A DNA stretch of 64,000 nt from Taibaiella lutea (GTDB lineage Bacteria > Bacteroidota > Bacteroidia > Chitinophagales > Chitinophagaceae). The notes beneath the pieces are model-generated. The model was not told the DNA's origin, made no database searches, and was given only the letters and a program-made list of their open reading frames with translations. The translations under genes were made by a program, and so were the position numbers. The stretch covers positions 186,001-250,000 of the forward strand of contig NZ_VWSH01000004.1 in assembly GCF_008629695.1 (NCBI RefSeq), given 5' to 3'. The first letter of the stretch is position 1; the number at the start of each line of letters is the position of its first letter. Positions 17,167-25,842 of the stretch are shown here, piece after piece.

Positions 17167-17433
17167 ATGGTACACACGATGATTTTAAAAGAAGAAATAG
17201 CTCAACTCCATATTATTCCTGCAAATGTTGATAGGACTAATTACTGGAAAGAAGAAATGGCTTATGCCGTAAGACTGGGAAATGAATTTAAGGGGAAGAC
17301 GACTATTACTTTTGAAACTTCAGAAGGCTCCCGTACTGTAGAAACAACCGTTTGGTCACTGACGGATAAGTATATTGTTTTAAAGAGTGGCACAACTATT
17401 CCTATGAATAGTATAACAGAAGTACATTTTTAG
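17167..17433 (+). CDS. Small conserved-looking protein of unknown function
   Basis: 88 residues, acidic/basic mixed, no signal peptide and no membrane segment. The C-terminal half (about 38-88: GKTTITFETSEGSRTVETTVWSLTD...) is beta-strand rich with regular alternation, and the end TTIPMNSITEVHF resembles a small beta-barrel/Sm- or SH3-like fold. I do not recognise the family. It lies 28 bp upstream of the glycosyltransferase on the same strand, so they may be co-transcribed. An ATG at 17179 is an alternative start. Codon use looks like the neighbours, supporting a real gene. Confidence 0.6.
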   Translation: MVHTMILKEEIAQLHIIPANVDRTNYWKEEMAYAVRLGNEFKGKTTITFETSEGSRTVETTVWSLTDKYIVLKSGTTIPMNSITEVHF

Positions 17434-17461
17434 CTGTGAATTTGATAATTTTGCGCCGATT

Positions 17462-18583
17462 ATGCGCATAGCTGTCAATACCAGGTTATTTTTAAAAGGC
17501 AAATTGGAAGGAATTGGTTGGTTCGCCCACGAGACATTGTCGCGTTTGGTGCGCAATCACCCTGAACACGAGTTCATTTTCTTTTTCGACAGGCCGTTTC
17601 ATAAAGATTTTATTTTTGCACCGAATGTTACGCCTGTGGTTTTGAAACCTCAGGCGCGGCATCCTGCTTTGTATTATATGTGGACCGAATGGGCCATCCC
17701 TTATGCATTGCGGAAATATAAGGCTGACATTTATTTCTCTCCCGATGGATTTGGAACTTTACATTCCAAAGTGCCTACCTGCCTGACTTTACATGATCTT
17801 GCTTACCTGCATTATCCGCAGTTTATGGATAAAATGCACAAATTATATTATACACGGTATCTCCCGAAGTTTGCAAACAGAGCAAAACGGATTGTTGCTG
17901 TTTCAGAATTTACCAAGCAGGATGTAATGCATCATTATGGTATTGATGCCAATAAGATTGATGTGATTTATAATGGGGCCCATGAAGAATATAAGCCACT
18001 TTCGTATGATGAAAAGGAGGCAGTGAAAGCGCAATATACCAATGGCGAAGAATTCTTTTTATTTACCGGAGCCTTGCATCCCCGTAAAAATGTCATCAAC
18101 CTGCTGAAAGCGTTTGTGAAATTTAAAAGAAGACAAAAAAGCCCTATAAAATTGGTCATTGTGGGGCGTATGGCCTGGCAATATGATGAAATTGCAAAAG
18201 CAAAAGAACTGATGCCCTTTAAGGATGATGTGGTTTGGACCGGCTATCTGGAAGTAAAGGATTTGGCAAAGATCACTGCTTCGGCTTATGCGTTGGTTTA
18301 TCCATCTTTATTTGAAGGTTTTGGTATTCCCATCTTAGAAGCAATGACTTGCCATGTTCCTGTAATTGTTTCCAATTCATCTTCAATGCCGGAAGTAGGG
18401 GGCGATGCTGCGTTATTGGTTGACCCGCATTCTGTAGATGATATCGCGGAAAAAATGATGTTGATTTATAAAGACGAAAATCTTCGTGACAGAATGATTG
18501 AGGCAGCTAAAATTCAAAAAATGAAATTTGACTGGGCCAAGTCGGCAGAACAGATTTGGGATAGTTTGATGAAGTGCGTGTAG
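17462..18583 (+). CDS. Glycosyltransferase family 4 (GT-B fold)
   Basis: 373 residues. The N-terminal domain (to about 185) is followed by a GT4 C-terminal domain with FTGALHPRKNVINLLKAF, WTGYLEVKDLAKITASAYALVYPS and the donor-binding E-x7-E motif in FEGFGIPILEAMTC. Retaining enzymes of this kind transfer a sugar from an NDP donor during polysaccharide or glycolipid synthesis in the cytoplasm. It has no glycan-cluster neighbours, so acceptor and sugar cannot be inferred. It ends 10 bp from the stop of the convergent PQQ-repeat gene, with no room for a long terminator. Confidence 0.88.
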   Translation: MRIAVNTRLFLKGKLEGIGWFAHETLSRLVRNHPEHEFIFFFDRPFHKDFIFAPNVTPVVLKPQARHPALYYMWTEWAIPYALRKYKADIYFSPDGFGTLHSKVPTCLTLHDLAYLHYPQFMDKMHKLYYTRYLPKFANRAKRIVAVSEFTKQDVMHHYGIDANKIDVIYNGAHEEYKPLSYDEKEAVKAQYTNGEEFFLFTGALHPRKNVINLLKAFVKFKRRQKSPIKLVIVGRMAWQYDEIAKAKELMPFKDDVVWTGYLEVKDLAKITASAYALVYPSLFEGFGIPILEAMTCHVPVIVSNSSSMPEVGGDAALLVDPHSVDDIAEKMMLIYKDENLRDRMIEAAKIQKMKFDWAKSAEQIWDSLMKCV

Positions 18584-18593
18584 TATTTTTTAA

Positions 18594-20159
18594 TTATTTG
18601 AAAAAATCACTCAGATTTACTTCAATCAATTTATTATCCGAAAAATCGTACAATAAACCATTCTTAAGAACCGATTGACCGCTTGTATTAAATCTTGCAA
18701 TTATCTCGGCATTTTTATTGAGTATATAACTTTGATTTCTCCGGTTTATAAGATTTAAGTTGCCTGTATTTACTATTGTGAAGAATAAGTCTTCCCGTTT
18801 AAAAGTTTTAGAAACTGTAAGATCATTATTGATTTCATAAATGATATTTTCATCTGAAAATACATAAGCTTTCGTATTATCAAAACGCTTAAAACGTGGG
18901 TTGAGAGAATCATTCACGTTATAATAAATATTGTTATCCAGAAAGAATAACAAATCTTCATTCTTCTTCTTTTCGATTTTATTGCCCCCGATTCGTAAGC
19001 CGGTATTGATATTGTACGCTGCAATGCTGTCATTAAAAAGTAGCAGGACACTTTCCTTCTTTCTAAAAATGCTTTTTATCGGATTCTTTTTGTCTCCGAT
19101 ATCTGTAACAAATATTTGGTTACCTGTATTTTTATCAAAGCTGGCAATAAAGGGCTTTCCGTAGCCAATGGTGTTATTATCTAAAAACGCATATCCGAAA
19201 TTAATCATTATTAACCTATCGTCAATCAGAAAGATATTTGAATGGCTTGCTTCATTTTCGTCAAAAGGGAATTTCCATATGACTTGGCCGTTTACTTTAT
19301 CAATCTTTGTGAGCTCTTCTTTTGAAGCATAATAAAATGCGGAACTATCTTCCAGAGTATTGGAGACTATGCCATGCAGCAGATCCGGATCGGTAGCATA
19401 AAAATAAGTGCCCGTCAGCAACCCTGCTGTGATTCCCGCAACCGTTGTAATCGCGGCTGTTTTATAATTTTTCTTTCCGGTGATTGCATTATAATCCCAT
19501 CCTTTACCGGTATTGATATTTATCGAATGCAGGCCTGCAGCGCTTACTAATAGGGTGGAATCGTTGATATACTTTAGCCCGTCCCAATAGTAATCCCTTT
19601 TTAATTCGCGTTCCCATTTCAGGCTAATATCTTTTACATCTACACCTACTAATTGATAGGAAACGCCGGATGCCTTTACAATATATCCAATACTGACATC
19701 ATTAGTTGTATCAACATAATACACTTTATGTTTCAACTCAGCCAAACCTTTCCCGGTTTCAGCATTTATTTTCTGGCTTGCTGCTTTGACAAAGTTGTTA
19801 TTAAGAATAAATGTATTACCGAATTGACTTAAATACTCGCTTTGGTAATTGATTTTGCGTATCCATTTGGTTTGGTGACTTTCTAAATCAAACAATACAA
19901 TTTCGCCTTTATTGTCAAGCCACTTGCCGTTTTTGCTTGTGCCCCTTATCTGCAACGTAACATCGTTGGATTGTGCATTTACATATATTTCATGTATTCT
20001 GTCTTTGAAAGTGTATTCAGTTGCTGTAATGTCTTTTTGTGTGTCTTCATTTTTGCCAATAACAATAGTATTGGTACTAACTGTTTCTGTAGATTGACTA
20101 TGGACTGAAACTTTAATTAATAAAAATATCAGGAGGAGTATTACACCTTTTGTTTTCAT
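18594..20159 (-). CDS. Exported PQQ/WD-like beta-propeller protein
   Basis: 521 residues with a signal peptide (about 1-21, ending SVHS-Q). Repeated segments of about 40-60 residues read like PQQ-type propeller blades, for example KIDKVNGQVIWKFPFDE and ASFDKNTGNQIFVTDIGD. A hydrophobic stretch around 235-255 (TAAITTVAGITAGLLTGTYF) interrupts the propeller and could be a membrane or lipid-facing segment. No catalytic residues are apparent and I do not recognise a specific family. It is upstream of no obvious partner; rodA starts 1.3 kb away on the same strand with a 29-bp gap, so it may be the tail of the mrdA-rodA operon. Confidence 0.65.
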   Translation of the reverse strand: MKTKGVILLLIFLLIKVSVHSQSTETVSTNTIVIGKNEDTQKDITATEYTFKDRIHEIYVNAQSNDVTLQIRGTSKNGKWLDNKGEIVLFDLESHQTKWIRKINYQSEYLSQFGNTFILNNNFVKAASQKINAETGKGLAELKHKVYYVDTTNDVSIGYIVKASGVSYQLVGVDVKDISLKWERELKRDYYWDGLKYINDSTLLVSAAGLHSININTGKGWDYNAITGKKNYKTAAITTVAGITAGLLTGTYFYATDPDLLHGIVSNTLEDSSAFYYASKEELTKIDKVNGQVIWKFPFDENEASHSNIFLIDDRLIMINFGYAFLDNNTIGYGKPFIASFDKNTGNQIFVTDIGDKKNPIKSIFRKKESVLLLFNDSIAAYNINTGLRIGGNKIEKKKNEDLLFFLDNNIYYNVNDSLNPRFKRFDNTKAYVFSDENIIYEINNDLTVSKTFKREDLFFTIVNTGNLNLINRRNQSYILNKNAEIIARFNTSGQSVLKNGLLYDFSDNKLIEVNLSDFFK

Positions 20160-20188
20160 GATTGGGGATAATATAGGATTTAATCGTT

Positions 20189-21499
20189 TTACCTTATCAA
20201 CATCTGCCTGTCCGCATCAAGTCTTAACAAGATAAATAATAAGATACTGAACGAGAGCAACGATGTTCCTCCATAGCTCAGCATGGGTAAGGTAATACCA
20301 ATAACCGGCGCTAATCCCATTGTCATACAAAGATTGATGGCCAAGTGGAAAAATAGAATAGATGCAACGGAATAAGCATACACTCGGCTGAATGTGGACC
20401 GTTGACGTTCCGCTATATGAACAATACGAAGCAGAAGTGTTATATAAATTAACACCAGAATCGTACTGCCAACAAATCCGAATTGCTCGCCGATACCACA
20501 AAAAACAAAGTCTGTATTTTGCTCAGGAACAAAAGAATATTTTGTTTGAGTGCCGCGCATAAATCCTTTGCCAAAAAAGCCCCCGCTACCGATGGCGATC
20601 TTGGATTGCCTTACATTGTATTCCGCATCTTTTTTAACAGCTTCTCCCGGTTTTTGATATTCCGTCGGCACATCCTGTCCCAACATTGAATAAATACGTT
20701 CGGTCTGATAGCCATGAAAGACATTCTTAAAAACATAGGGAACTGCAACCTGTGAAAACAATACGGCTATAAGCCATGATCCGGCTATAATTACAATAAT
20801 AATTCTGTTGCGTTTGATTTGTGTCCTCAGAAACCATGTAGCCAATAGTGGAATCACTGTAATAATTATAAACAACGGAATACGTTCTATTAATAATGTT
20901 CCGATCAATAAGCCTGCTACAGAAAATCCTATCAGCAAAATAGCATTGGGCAATCCTTCGCGATACATTGCAAGGAAGAAAGAAAAATAAACCAATGCAA
21001 GTCCCGTTTCATTTTGCTTTACAATGATAAGGCAAGGAATCATTACAATAGCGGATGCAATCAACCTGTCTTTCAATGTTTTGAAATTGGTTTCGGGCGT
21101 AGCCATAAATCTTGCCAGCGCCAATGCCGTAAATATCTTGCACAACTCACCCGGCTGGAAAGTAAAAGAACCGAATTTAATAAAGCTTTGTGAACCTTTT
21201 ACATCAGAACCTATGGCAAAAGTTGCCAGTAAGAGTAAAATTCCTAAAAGATAAGCCAGATAAGCAACAGCAAGAAAGAATTTACTGTCTGTAAAAAGTA
21301 TAATCATTCCTGTGACCAATGAAATAACCAACCAGGTCAATTGTTTCATGTGGCTTTTAGACATATTGAAGAAGGGCTCGCTGAAGCTTGTGTATTCTAC
21401 CGAATAAACAGCTGCGATACCAATACATACCAATGCGAGGTAAAGATATATAACAGGCCAATCTACCCGGTTTGTCATTGGTTTACGCCCTGAACTCAT
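20189..21499 (-). CDS. rodA: Rod-shape peptidoglycan polymerase RodA (SEDS family)
   Basis: A 436-residue SEDS glycosyltransferase with about 10-11 membrane helices. It carries the family signature at the C-terminus, AINLCMTMGLAPVIGITLPMLSYGG, and the earlier QPGELCKIFTALALARF segment. RodA polymerises lipid II into glycan strands in the elongasome together with PBP2, which is encoded 55 bp upstream on the same strand. The extracytoplasmic loop region with GSGGFFGKGFMRGTQTKYSFVPEQNTDFVF is typical of RodA rather than FtsW. Length is somewhat long (E. coli 370) because of an extra helix/loop region near 225-300. Confidence 0.93.
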   Translation of the reverse strand: MSSGRKPMTNRVDWPVIYLYLALVCIGIAAVYSVEYTSFSEPFFNMSKSHMKQLTWLVISLVTGMIILFTDSKFFLAVAYLAYLLGILLLLATFAIGSDVKGSQSFIKFGSFTFQPGELCKIFTALALARFMATPETNFKTLKDRLIASAIVMIPCLIIVKQNETGLALVYFSFFLAMYREGLPNAILLIGFSVAGLLIGTLLIERIPLFIIITVIPLLATWFLRTQIKRNRIIIVIIAGSWLIAVLFSQVAVPYVFKNVFHGYQTERIYSMLGQDVPTEYQKPGEAVKKDAEYNVRQSKIAIGSGGFFGKGFMRGTQTKYSFVPEQNTDFVFCGIGEQFGFVGSTILVLIYITLLLRIVHIAERQRSTFSRVYAYSVASILFFHLAINLCMTMGLAPVIGITLPMLSYGGTSLLSFSILLFILLRLDADRQMLIR

Positions 21500-21554
21500 A
21501 TTTTGATTTCGTTATTTTTGTGATATTATAGACTTTGATATTGGATACTTTCAG

Positions 21555-23594
21555 TTATTGCCTTTGTCTCGATATATCCAGATTGTAATAATCTTTCATA
21601 ATTTGTTTCACAAGGAAAGTATCACGCATCCTTTTAACACTATCTCTGGTACGCTTATCGGCTGTACGGAGCATATCCCGTAAAAGGTCTTTTTGCCTTG
21701 ACATCGAATCAATTAGTTTTACATAGCCTTTTACCGTATTGGCCTGGAACATTCTGTCCTGCAATGCCAGACGGCTTGTTGCAATAGAATCTTTCAGGTA
21801 TTTTTCCATCATCAAACTTGCTACAGGACCCGCCCAGGTAGCACCATAACCCGCATTTTCAACTACTACGGCGATAGCTATCCTCGGATTAACCCTTGGC
21901 GCAAAACAAACGAATACGGAATGGTTATCTAATTTGGTCCTTTTACCATTTACTACTGCATAGTTTTCTACTGTACCTGTTTTACCGCAAACCTCAATGC
22001 CCGGTAGTATAGCAACCTTACCGGTTCCTTTGTTCACCACGTCTTCCATACCATTAATAACCTGTTCAAATGCCGAATCTGCGATATGGGTCGGTGTATG
22101 CTTTTCCAGATATTTAGCCAATAATTTGTCCTTGGAATTACCACCAATGCTTTTCACAAAATGCGGAATATAATAATAACCTCTATTGGCAATCATACTT
22201 ACACCATTCACCATTTGCAAAGGTGTCATATCTACTTCACCTTGCCCAATGCCGACTACAGCCATCGTACAGGAATTCCAATGACCGCCATATACACCGT
22301 CATAATAGACTGAATCGGGGATGTTACCATCCATTTCTCCCGGAATATCAATACCTAAAGGATGCCCCAGGCCGAATGAGGTCAGGTAATCATGCCAATG
22401 CTGTAAGCCTTCGTGTGTACCGCCTTTCCATTTTGGCGCATCCACAATTCTTCTGAAGACATCACAAAAATAAGAGTTACAGGATTGGGCAATTGCTGTA
22501 CGGAGGTTTGCCGCATGGCCAGCCCATGTTTCGGTACAGCCAATCCTCCTGCCACAGGCATAATATCCACCACGACAAGGGTAACCAAATGAAGGTGTAA
22601 TAACACCAACATCCAGTCCTATTAATGCATCCAAAGGTTTAAATGTAGAACCGGGAGGATATTGTGCAAGTATAGCTCTGTTAAATAATGGTCTTGTGTA
22701 TAGCTTTGAAAGTTCATAATAATCTTTCCCGAAATTAGAGCCCGAAAGCATATTGGGATCATATTCAGGTGCGGAAACCATTGCAAGGATGCCACCCGTT
22801 CTGGGGTCTATGGCAATGGCGCTTCCTATTTTTCCTGTCATTAATTTTTCTGCATAAGCCTGTAAATCGGCATCCAGATAAAGTTCCAATGTTTTGCCTG
22901 CAACAGATGGCGTGTCCAGTTCTCCGTTTTTATAAGCATCTCTTGGTCTGTTCAAAACATCCCTTACCAGATATTGTACACCTCTCTGTCCTCTCAAAAC
23001 CTCTTCATAGCTGCTTTCCAGGCCACTTAAACCTACATAATCACCTTGTCTGTAAGAAGCATATCTTGGATTGTTCAGCATTTTCTCGTTTACTTCATTC
23101 AGATAACCAAAGATATGCGCGCCGATGCCTAACGGATAAGTACGGGCCGTACGTTCCAATAATTCGAAGCCTTCAAACAGGTAAAGGTTTTCCTGTAATC
23201 TCGCGTTTTTTTCGGCCGAAAGCCCTGCTTCAAAAACACTTGGCTTATTGTATCCGTTCTTTACAATTAGTTTTTTTACCGTTTTTAAGAAAGCCGCCTT
23301 GTCAATCCCCATTGACTCACAAAATAAATTTGTGTCAAGATTCTTTATTTTGTTGGGCGTAAACGAAAGATCGTAGGTTACATTATTAGTAAGTAACGGC
23401 CTTCCTTTTCTGTCAACAATGGCACCTCTTGCCGGATAAATAACTTTACGGAAAATGGCCTGATCGTCAGCCATGATTTTATATTTATCATTCAGCAGTT
23501 GAAGCGCAAACAGCCTTGATATCAGAATCACGGCAAGTGCAACAAACAAGGCTCTTATAATCCATGGACGTGGATTTTGACTAAATGCAGACAT
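21555..23594 (-). CDS. mrdA: Penicillin-binding protein 2 (transpeptidase of the elongasome)
   Basis: 679 residues. One N-terminal membrane anchor lies at about 12-28, then the class B PBP dimerisation domain (GAIVDRKGRPLLTNN). The transpeptidase domain has SxxK as STFK in PPGSTFKPLDA, SxN as SCN in AQSCNSYF and KTG in CGKTGTVEN. It crosslinks lateral-wall peptidoglycan as RodA's partner, and rodA follows directly. The C-terminal tail after about 615 is Arg/Lys-rich and helical (KLIDSMSRQKDLLRDML...). The mreBCD genes are not in the window. It is divergent from an orphan histidine kinase. Confidence 0.93.
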   Translation of the reverse strand: MSAFSQNPRPWIIRALFVALAVILISRLFALQLLNDKYKIMADDQAIFRKVIYPARGAIVDRKGRPLLTNNVTYDLSFTPNKIKNLDTNLFCESMGIDKAAFLKTVKKLIVKNGYNKPSVFEAGLSAEKNARLQENLYLFEGFELLERTARTYPLGIGAHIFGYLNEVNEKMLNNPRYASYRQGDYVGLSGLESSYEEVLRGQRGVQYLVRDVLNRPRDAYKNGELDTPSVAGKTLELYLDADLQAYAEKLMTGKIGSAIAIDPRTGGILAMVSAPEYDPNMLSGSNFGKDYYELSKLYTRPLFNRAILAQYPPGSTFKPLDALIGLDVGVITPSFGYPCRGGYYACGRRIGCTETWAGHAANLRTAIAQSCNSYFCDVFRRIVDAPKWKGGTHEGLQHWHDYLTSFGLGHPLGIDIPGEMDGNIPDSVYYDGVYGGHWNSCTMAVVGIGQGEVDMTPLQMVNGVSMIANRGYYYIPHFVKSIGGNSKDKLLAKYLEKHTPTHIADSAFEQVINGMEDVVNKGTGKVAILPGIEVCGKTGTVENYAVVNGKRTKLDNHSVFVCFAPRVNPRIAIAVVVENAGYGATWAGPVASLMMEKYLKDSIATSRLALQDRMFQANTVKGYVKLIDSMSRQKDLLRDMLRTADKRTRDSVKRMRDTFLVKQIMKDYYNLDISRQRQ

Positions 23595-23622
23595 CTAAAA
23601 ATTTGAGAAATAATTATTACTA

Positions 23623-23653
23623 CAAAGATAATGCCACAGTAAGTCCGAAACAG
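23623..23653 (-). promoter_or_regulatory. Possible promoter of mrdA-rodA
   Basis: Minus-strand TATCTTTG (23630-23623) fits TAnnTTTG. A CTG 20 bp upstream replaces the usual TTG. It lies 28 bp before the mrdA ATG. Confidence 0.4.
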
Positions 23654-23721
23654 AAAAAATAATAATTAGTTTTTAACATTAACCTGAAAAACAAATTACT
23701 TTTGTTTAAAATCAATTTGCC

Positions 23722-24777
23722 TTGTCTGTAATCCAATCAAAAAATACCTCTCCGGTAATCCTTTCATTTTTCACAGCCCTTATACTGGCTATATTTATCA
23801 CGCTTTTTACGCTAACGCTCAGACAGCCGTGGTACATAGATTTGACTGCTTTTGGCCTTACATTTATAATTGCCTACACCATTTATTTTTATACGCTTCA
23901 GTATTTTATCTACCGGAAAATAAAGCTCATATATAAGTTCATTTATCAGACAAAGGCCACCAAACGGGAAGAATTTTTTTATCAGAATATCTTACCGCAA
24001 AAATCGATTGATGAAGTAAGGAAAGATGTGGAAAGATGGGCAATTGAAAAAAGTGACGAGATTGCTTTGCTTCAAAAGAACGAACGCTTCAGGAAAGAGT
24101 TTTTGATGAATCTGGCTCACGAGTTACGCACACCTATATTTACGGTTCAGGGCTATGTGCACACTCTTTTGGACGGAGCCATTGATGATCCGAATGTAAA
24201 TCGTAAATTTTTGAATAATGCAACAAAAGGCATCCAGCGTTTGGTACAGCTTACAGACGACCTGAATCAGATATCCAAGCTTGAATCAGGACAAGCACAA
24301 TTGGAAACAAGCTATTTTGTAATACAGGATTTGGTTAAGGATGTTTATGAAGAACTGATGCTGAAAGCAAAAGAAAAGAGTATTGAGATGCTGATTAAGA
24401 AAGGCACAGAGGCCGGTATCTACGTCATGGCCGATAAGGAAAAAATCAAGCAGGTAATAGTAAATCTTGTTGAAAACGCATTAAAATATGGTAATACAGG
24501 CTGCACAATTACCACCGGTTTTTATCAGATGGATGAAGGCCGGGTCTATATTGAAGTTTCTGATGATGGTCCCGGTATTGCAGAACAACATGTTCCCCGC
24601 ATATTTGAAAGATTCTACAGAGCCGATCGTAGCCGCAGCCGCGATGTTGGCGGAACAGGTTTGGGTCTCGCAATCGTAAAACACATAATCGAAGCCCATG
24701 GTGAAACAGTAACGGTGAGAAGTAAATTGGGCGTAGGTTCGTCTTTTGGTTTCACTTTGGAAAAAGGTAAGTCTTAG
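23722..24777 (+). CDS. PhoR-like membrane sensor histidine kinase (orphan)
   Basis: 351 residues. Two membrane helices (about 12-33 and 39-60) with almost no periplasmic loop are followed by a DHp domain, FLMNLAHELRTPIFTVQGY with His133. The HATPase domain has an N box (VNLVENALKYG), DDGPGIAEQHVPRIFERFYR and GGTGLGLAIVKHI. The start is TTG at 23722: an in-frame stop lies 12 bp upstream and the first internal ATG falls just before the His box, so no other start is possible. No response regulator is adjacent. Divergent to mrdA, it may sense envelope state, but this is only positional inference. Confidence 0.88.
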   Translation: MSVIQSKNTSPVILSFFTALILAIFITLFTLTLRQPWYIDLTAFGLTFIIAYTIYFYTLQYFIYRKIKLIYKFIYQTKATKREEFFYQNILPQKSIDEVRKDVERWAIEKSDEIALLQKNERFRKEFLMNLAHELRTPIFTVQGYVHTLLDGAIDDPNVNRKFLNNATKGIQRLVQLTDDLNQISKLESGQAQLETSYFVIQDLVKDVYEELMLKAKEKSIEMLIKKGTEAGIYVMADKEKIKQVIVNLVENALKYGNTGCTITTGFYQMDEGRVYIEVSDDGPGIAEQHVPRIFERFYRADRSRSRDVGGTGLGLAIVKHIIEAHGETVTVRSKLGVGSSFGFTLEKGKS

Positions 24778-24805
24778 ACTTTATCAGGCAATTCATTGTT
24801 ATTAT

Positions 24806-24838
24806 AGATTTGACAACTTTTAGAAAGTTGTCAAATCT
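24806..24838. repeat. Dispersed palindrome, GATTTGACAACTTTT family, copy 2
   Basis: Near-perfect inverted repeat AGATTTGACAACTTT-TAG-AAAGTTGTCAAATCT, 29 bp after the stop of the histidine kinase gene. Same family as 15778-15811 and 31531-31563. Confidence 0.8.
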
Positions 24839-24889
24839 TAAACCTTAAACGAATCAAATCTTTGTTTTCTAAAATGCAGATAATCATTT

Positions 24890-24932
24890 AAACAAATAGA
24901 GGCTGTTCTTTCGGAACAGCCTCTATTTGTTT
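24890..24932. terminator. Strong bidirectional terminator
   Basis: Perfect 19-bp stem AAACAAATAGAGGCTGTTC with a TTTC loop, A/T-rich on both sides. It lies between the convergent histidine kinase and methyltransferase genes. Confidence 0.85.
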
Positions 24933-24941
24933 AAATATAAT

Positions 24942-25706
24942 TTATTTTTTTCGGCACAAATAAATCAGTTCACCCTTTGGCAACCTATAACGGTCTATTT
25001 GTTCCGGTGTAAATGTATTGACATAATCATCCGGTATTACTTCAAATCCTGCTTCTTCCAGCCATTTGCCAAAATCTCTCCCGAAAAGACGAAGGTGGTC
25101 TTTCTGCCAAAAATGCTTTTCGCGTTCTTTGGGATCGGTAATAGTTTTGTCTTCGTAAGTAGTGGCGCGATCAATGTCAAGCGGTACCTGAAAAATACCC
25201 CAGCCTCCCGGTTTCATCATGCGGTATAATTCATCCATACATTGATGTGCATCTTCTACATGTTCCAAAACATGGTTACAAAAAATAACATCAAAAGTAT
25301 TGTTTTCAAAAGGAGCATGATGTAAATCGAAATGTACATCTGCAATCGGACTGTTATAATCTCCCGTGGTATAATCCAGATTTTTCATGCTTTTGAATAT
25401 TTTATAAAAGCATTGTTCCGGAGCTATATGCAGCATTTTGTGCGGCGCTGTAAAGAAATCAGTTTTGTTTTTCAGATACAGCCAAAGCAAACGGTGTCTT
25501 TCCAATGACATGGTACCGGGGCTCAGCACATTATTTCTTTTTGCATTACCGCTATATCCATAAGGCAAAAATTTTCCGTAAGTTTTACCGTTTATAGGGT
25601 CTTCATATTTATTACCGGCATAAATAATAGAGGAAAATCTCTGGAATAATAAACTCAGCTTTATAAGAATAGGGCGGGGGATGGTACGCAGCAGGAAATG
25701 AAACAT
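24942..25706 (-). CDS. SAM-dependent methyltransferase, class I
   Basis: 254 residues. The methyltransferase core shows a SAM-site region MLHIAPEQCF (about 91-100, a variant of the usual glycine-rich motif), an acidic motif TTGDYNSPIADVHFDLH, and FDVIFCNHVLEHVEDAHQCMDELYRMMKPGGW, a typical motif IV to post-motif arrangement. The N-terminal 60 residues are basic and hydrophobic. It is monocistronic and divergent from the nucleoside-recognition protein gene. The substrate cannot be inferred. The sequence runs close to a conserved Bacteroidetes family annotated only as methyltransferase. Confidence 0.8.
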   Translation of the reverse strand: MFHFLLRTIPRPILIKLSLLFQRFSSIIYAGNKYEDPINGKTYGKFLPYGYSGNAKRNNVLSPGTMSLERHRLLWLYLKNKTDFFTAPHKMLHIAPEQCFYKIFKSMKNLDYTTGDYNSPIADVHFDLHHAPFENNTFDVIFCNHVLEHVEDAHQCMDELYRMMKPGGWGIFQVPLDIDRATTYEDKTITDPKEREKHFWQKDHLRLFGRDFGKWLEEAGFEVIPDDYVNTFTPEQIDRYRLPKGELIYLCRKK

Positions 25707-25842
25707 TGATATATTGAATTACGTTGCTTTTAAATTTCGCCAAAAATAAGTAATTATTTTTCTAAACAGCATTAAAGCTGATACAGAGAATTGATAATCA
25801 TTTTGATTAAATTCGCCTCCGATACTATATAATCTGCGTCCA

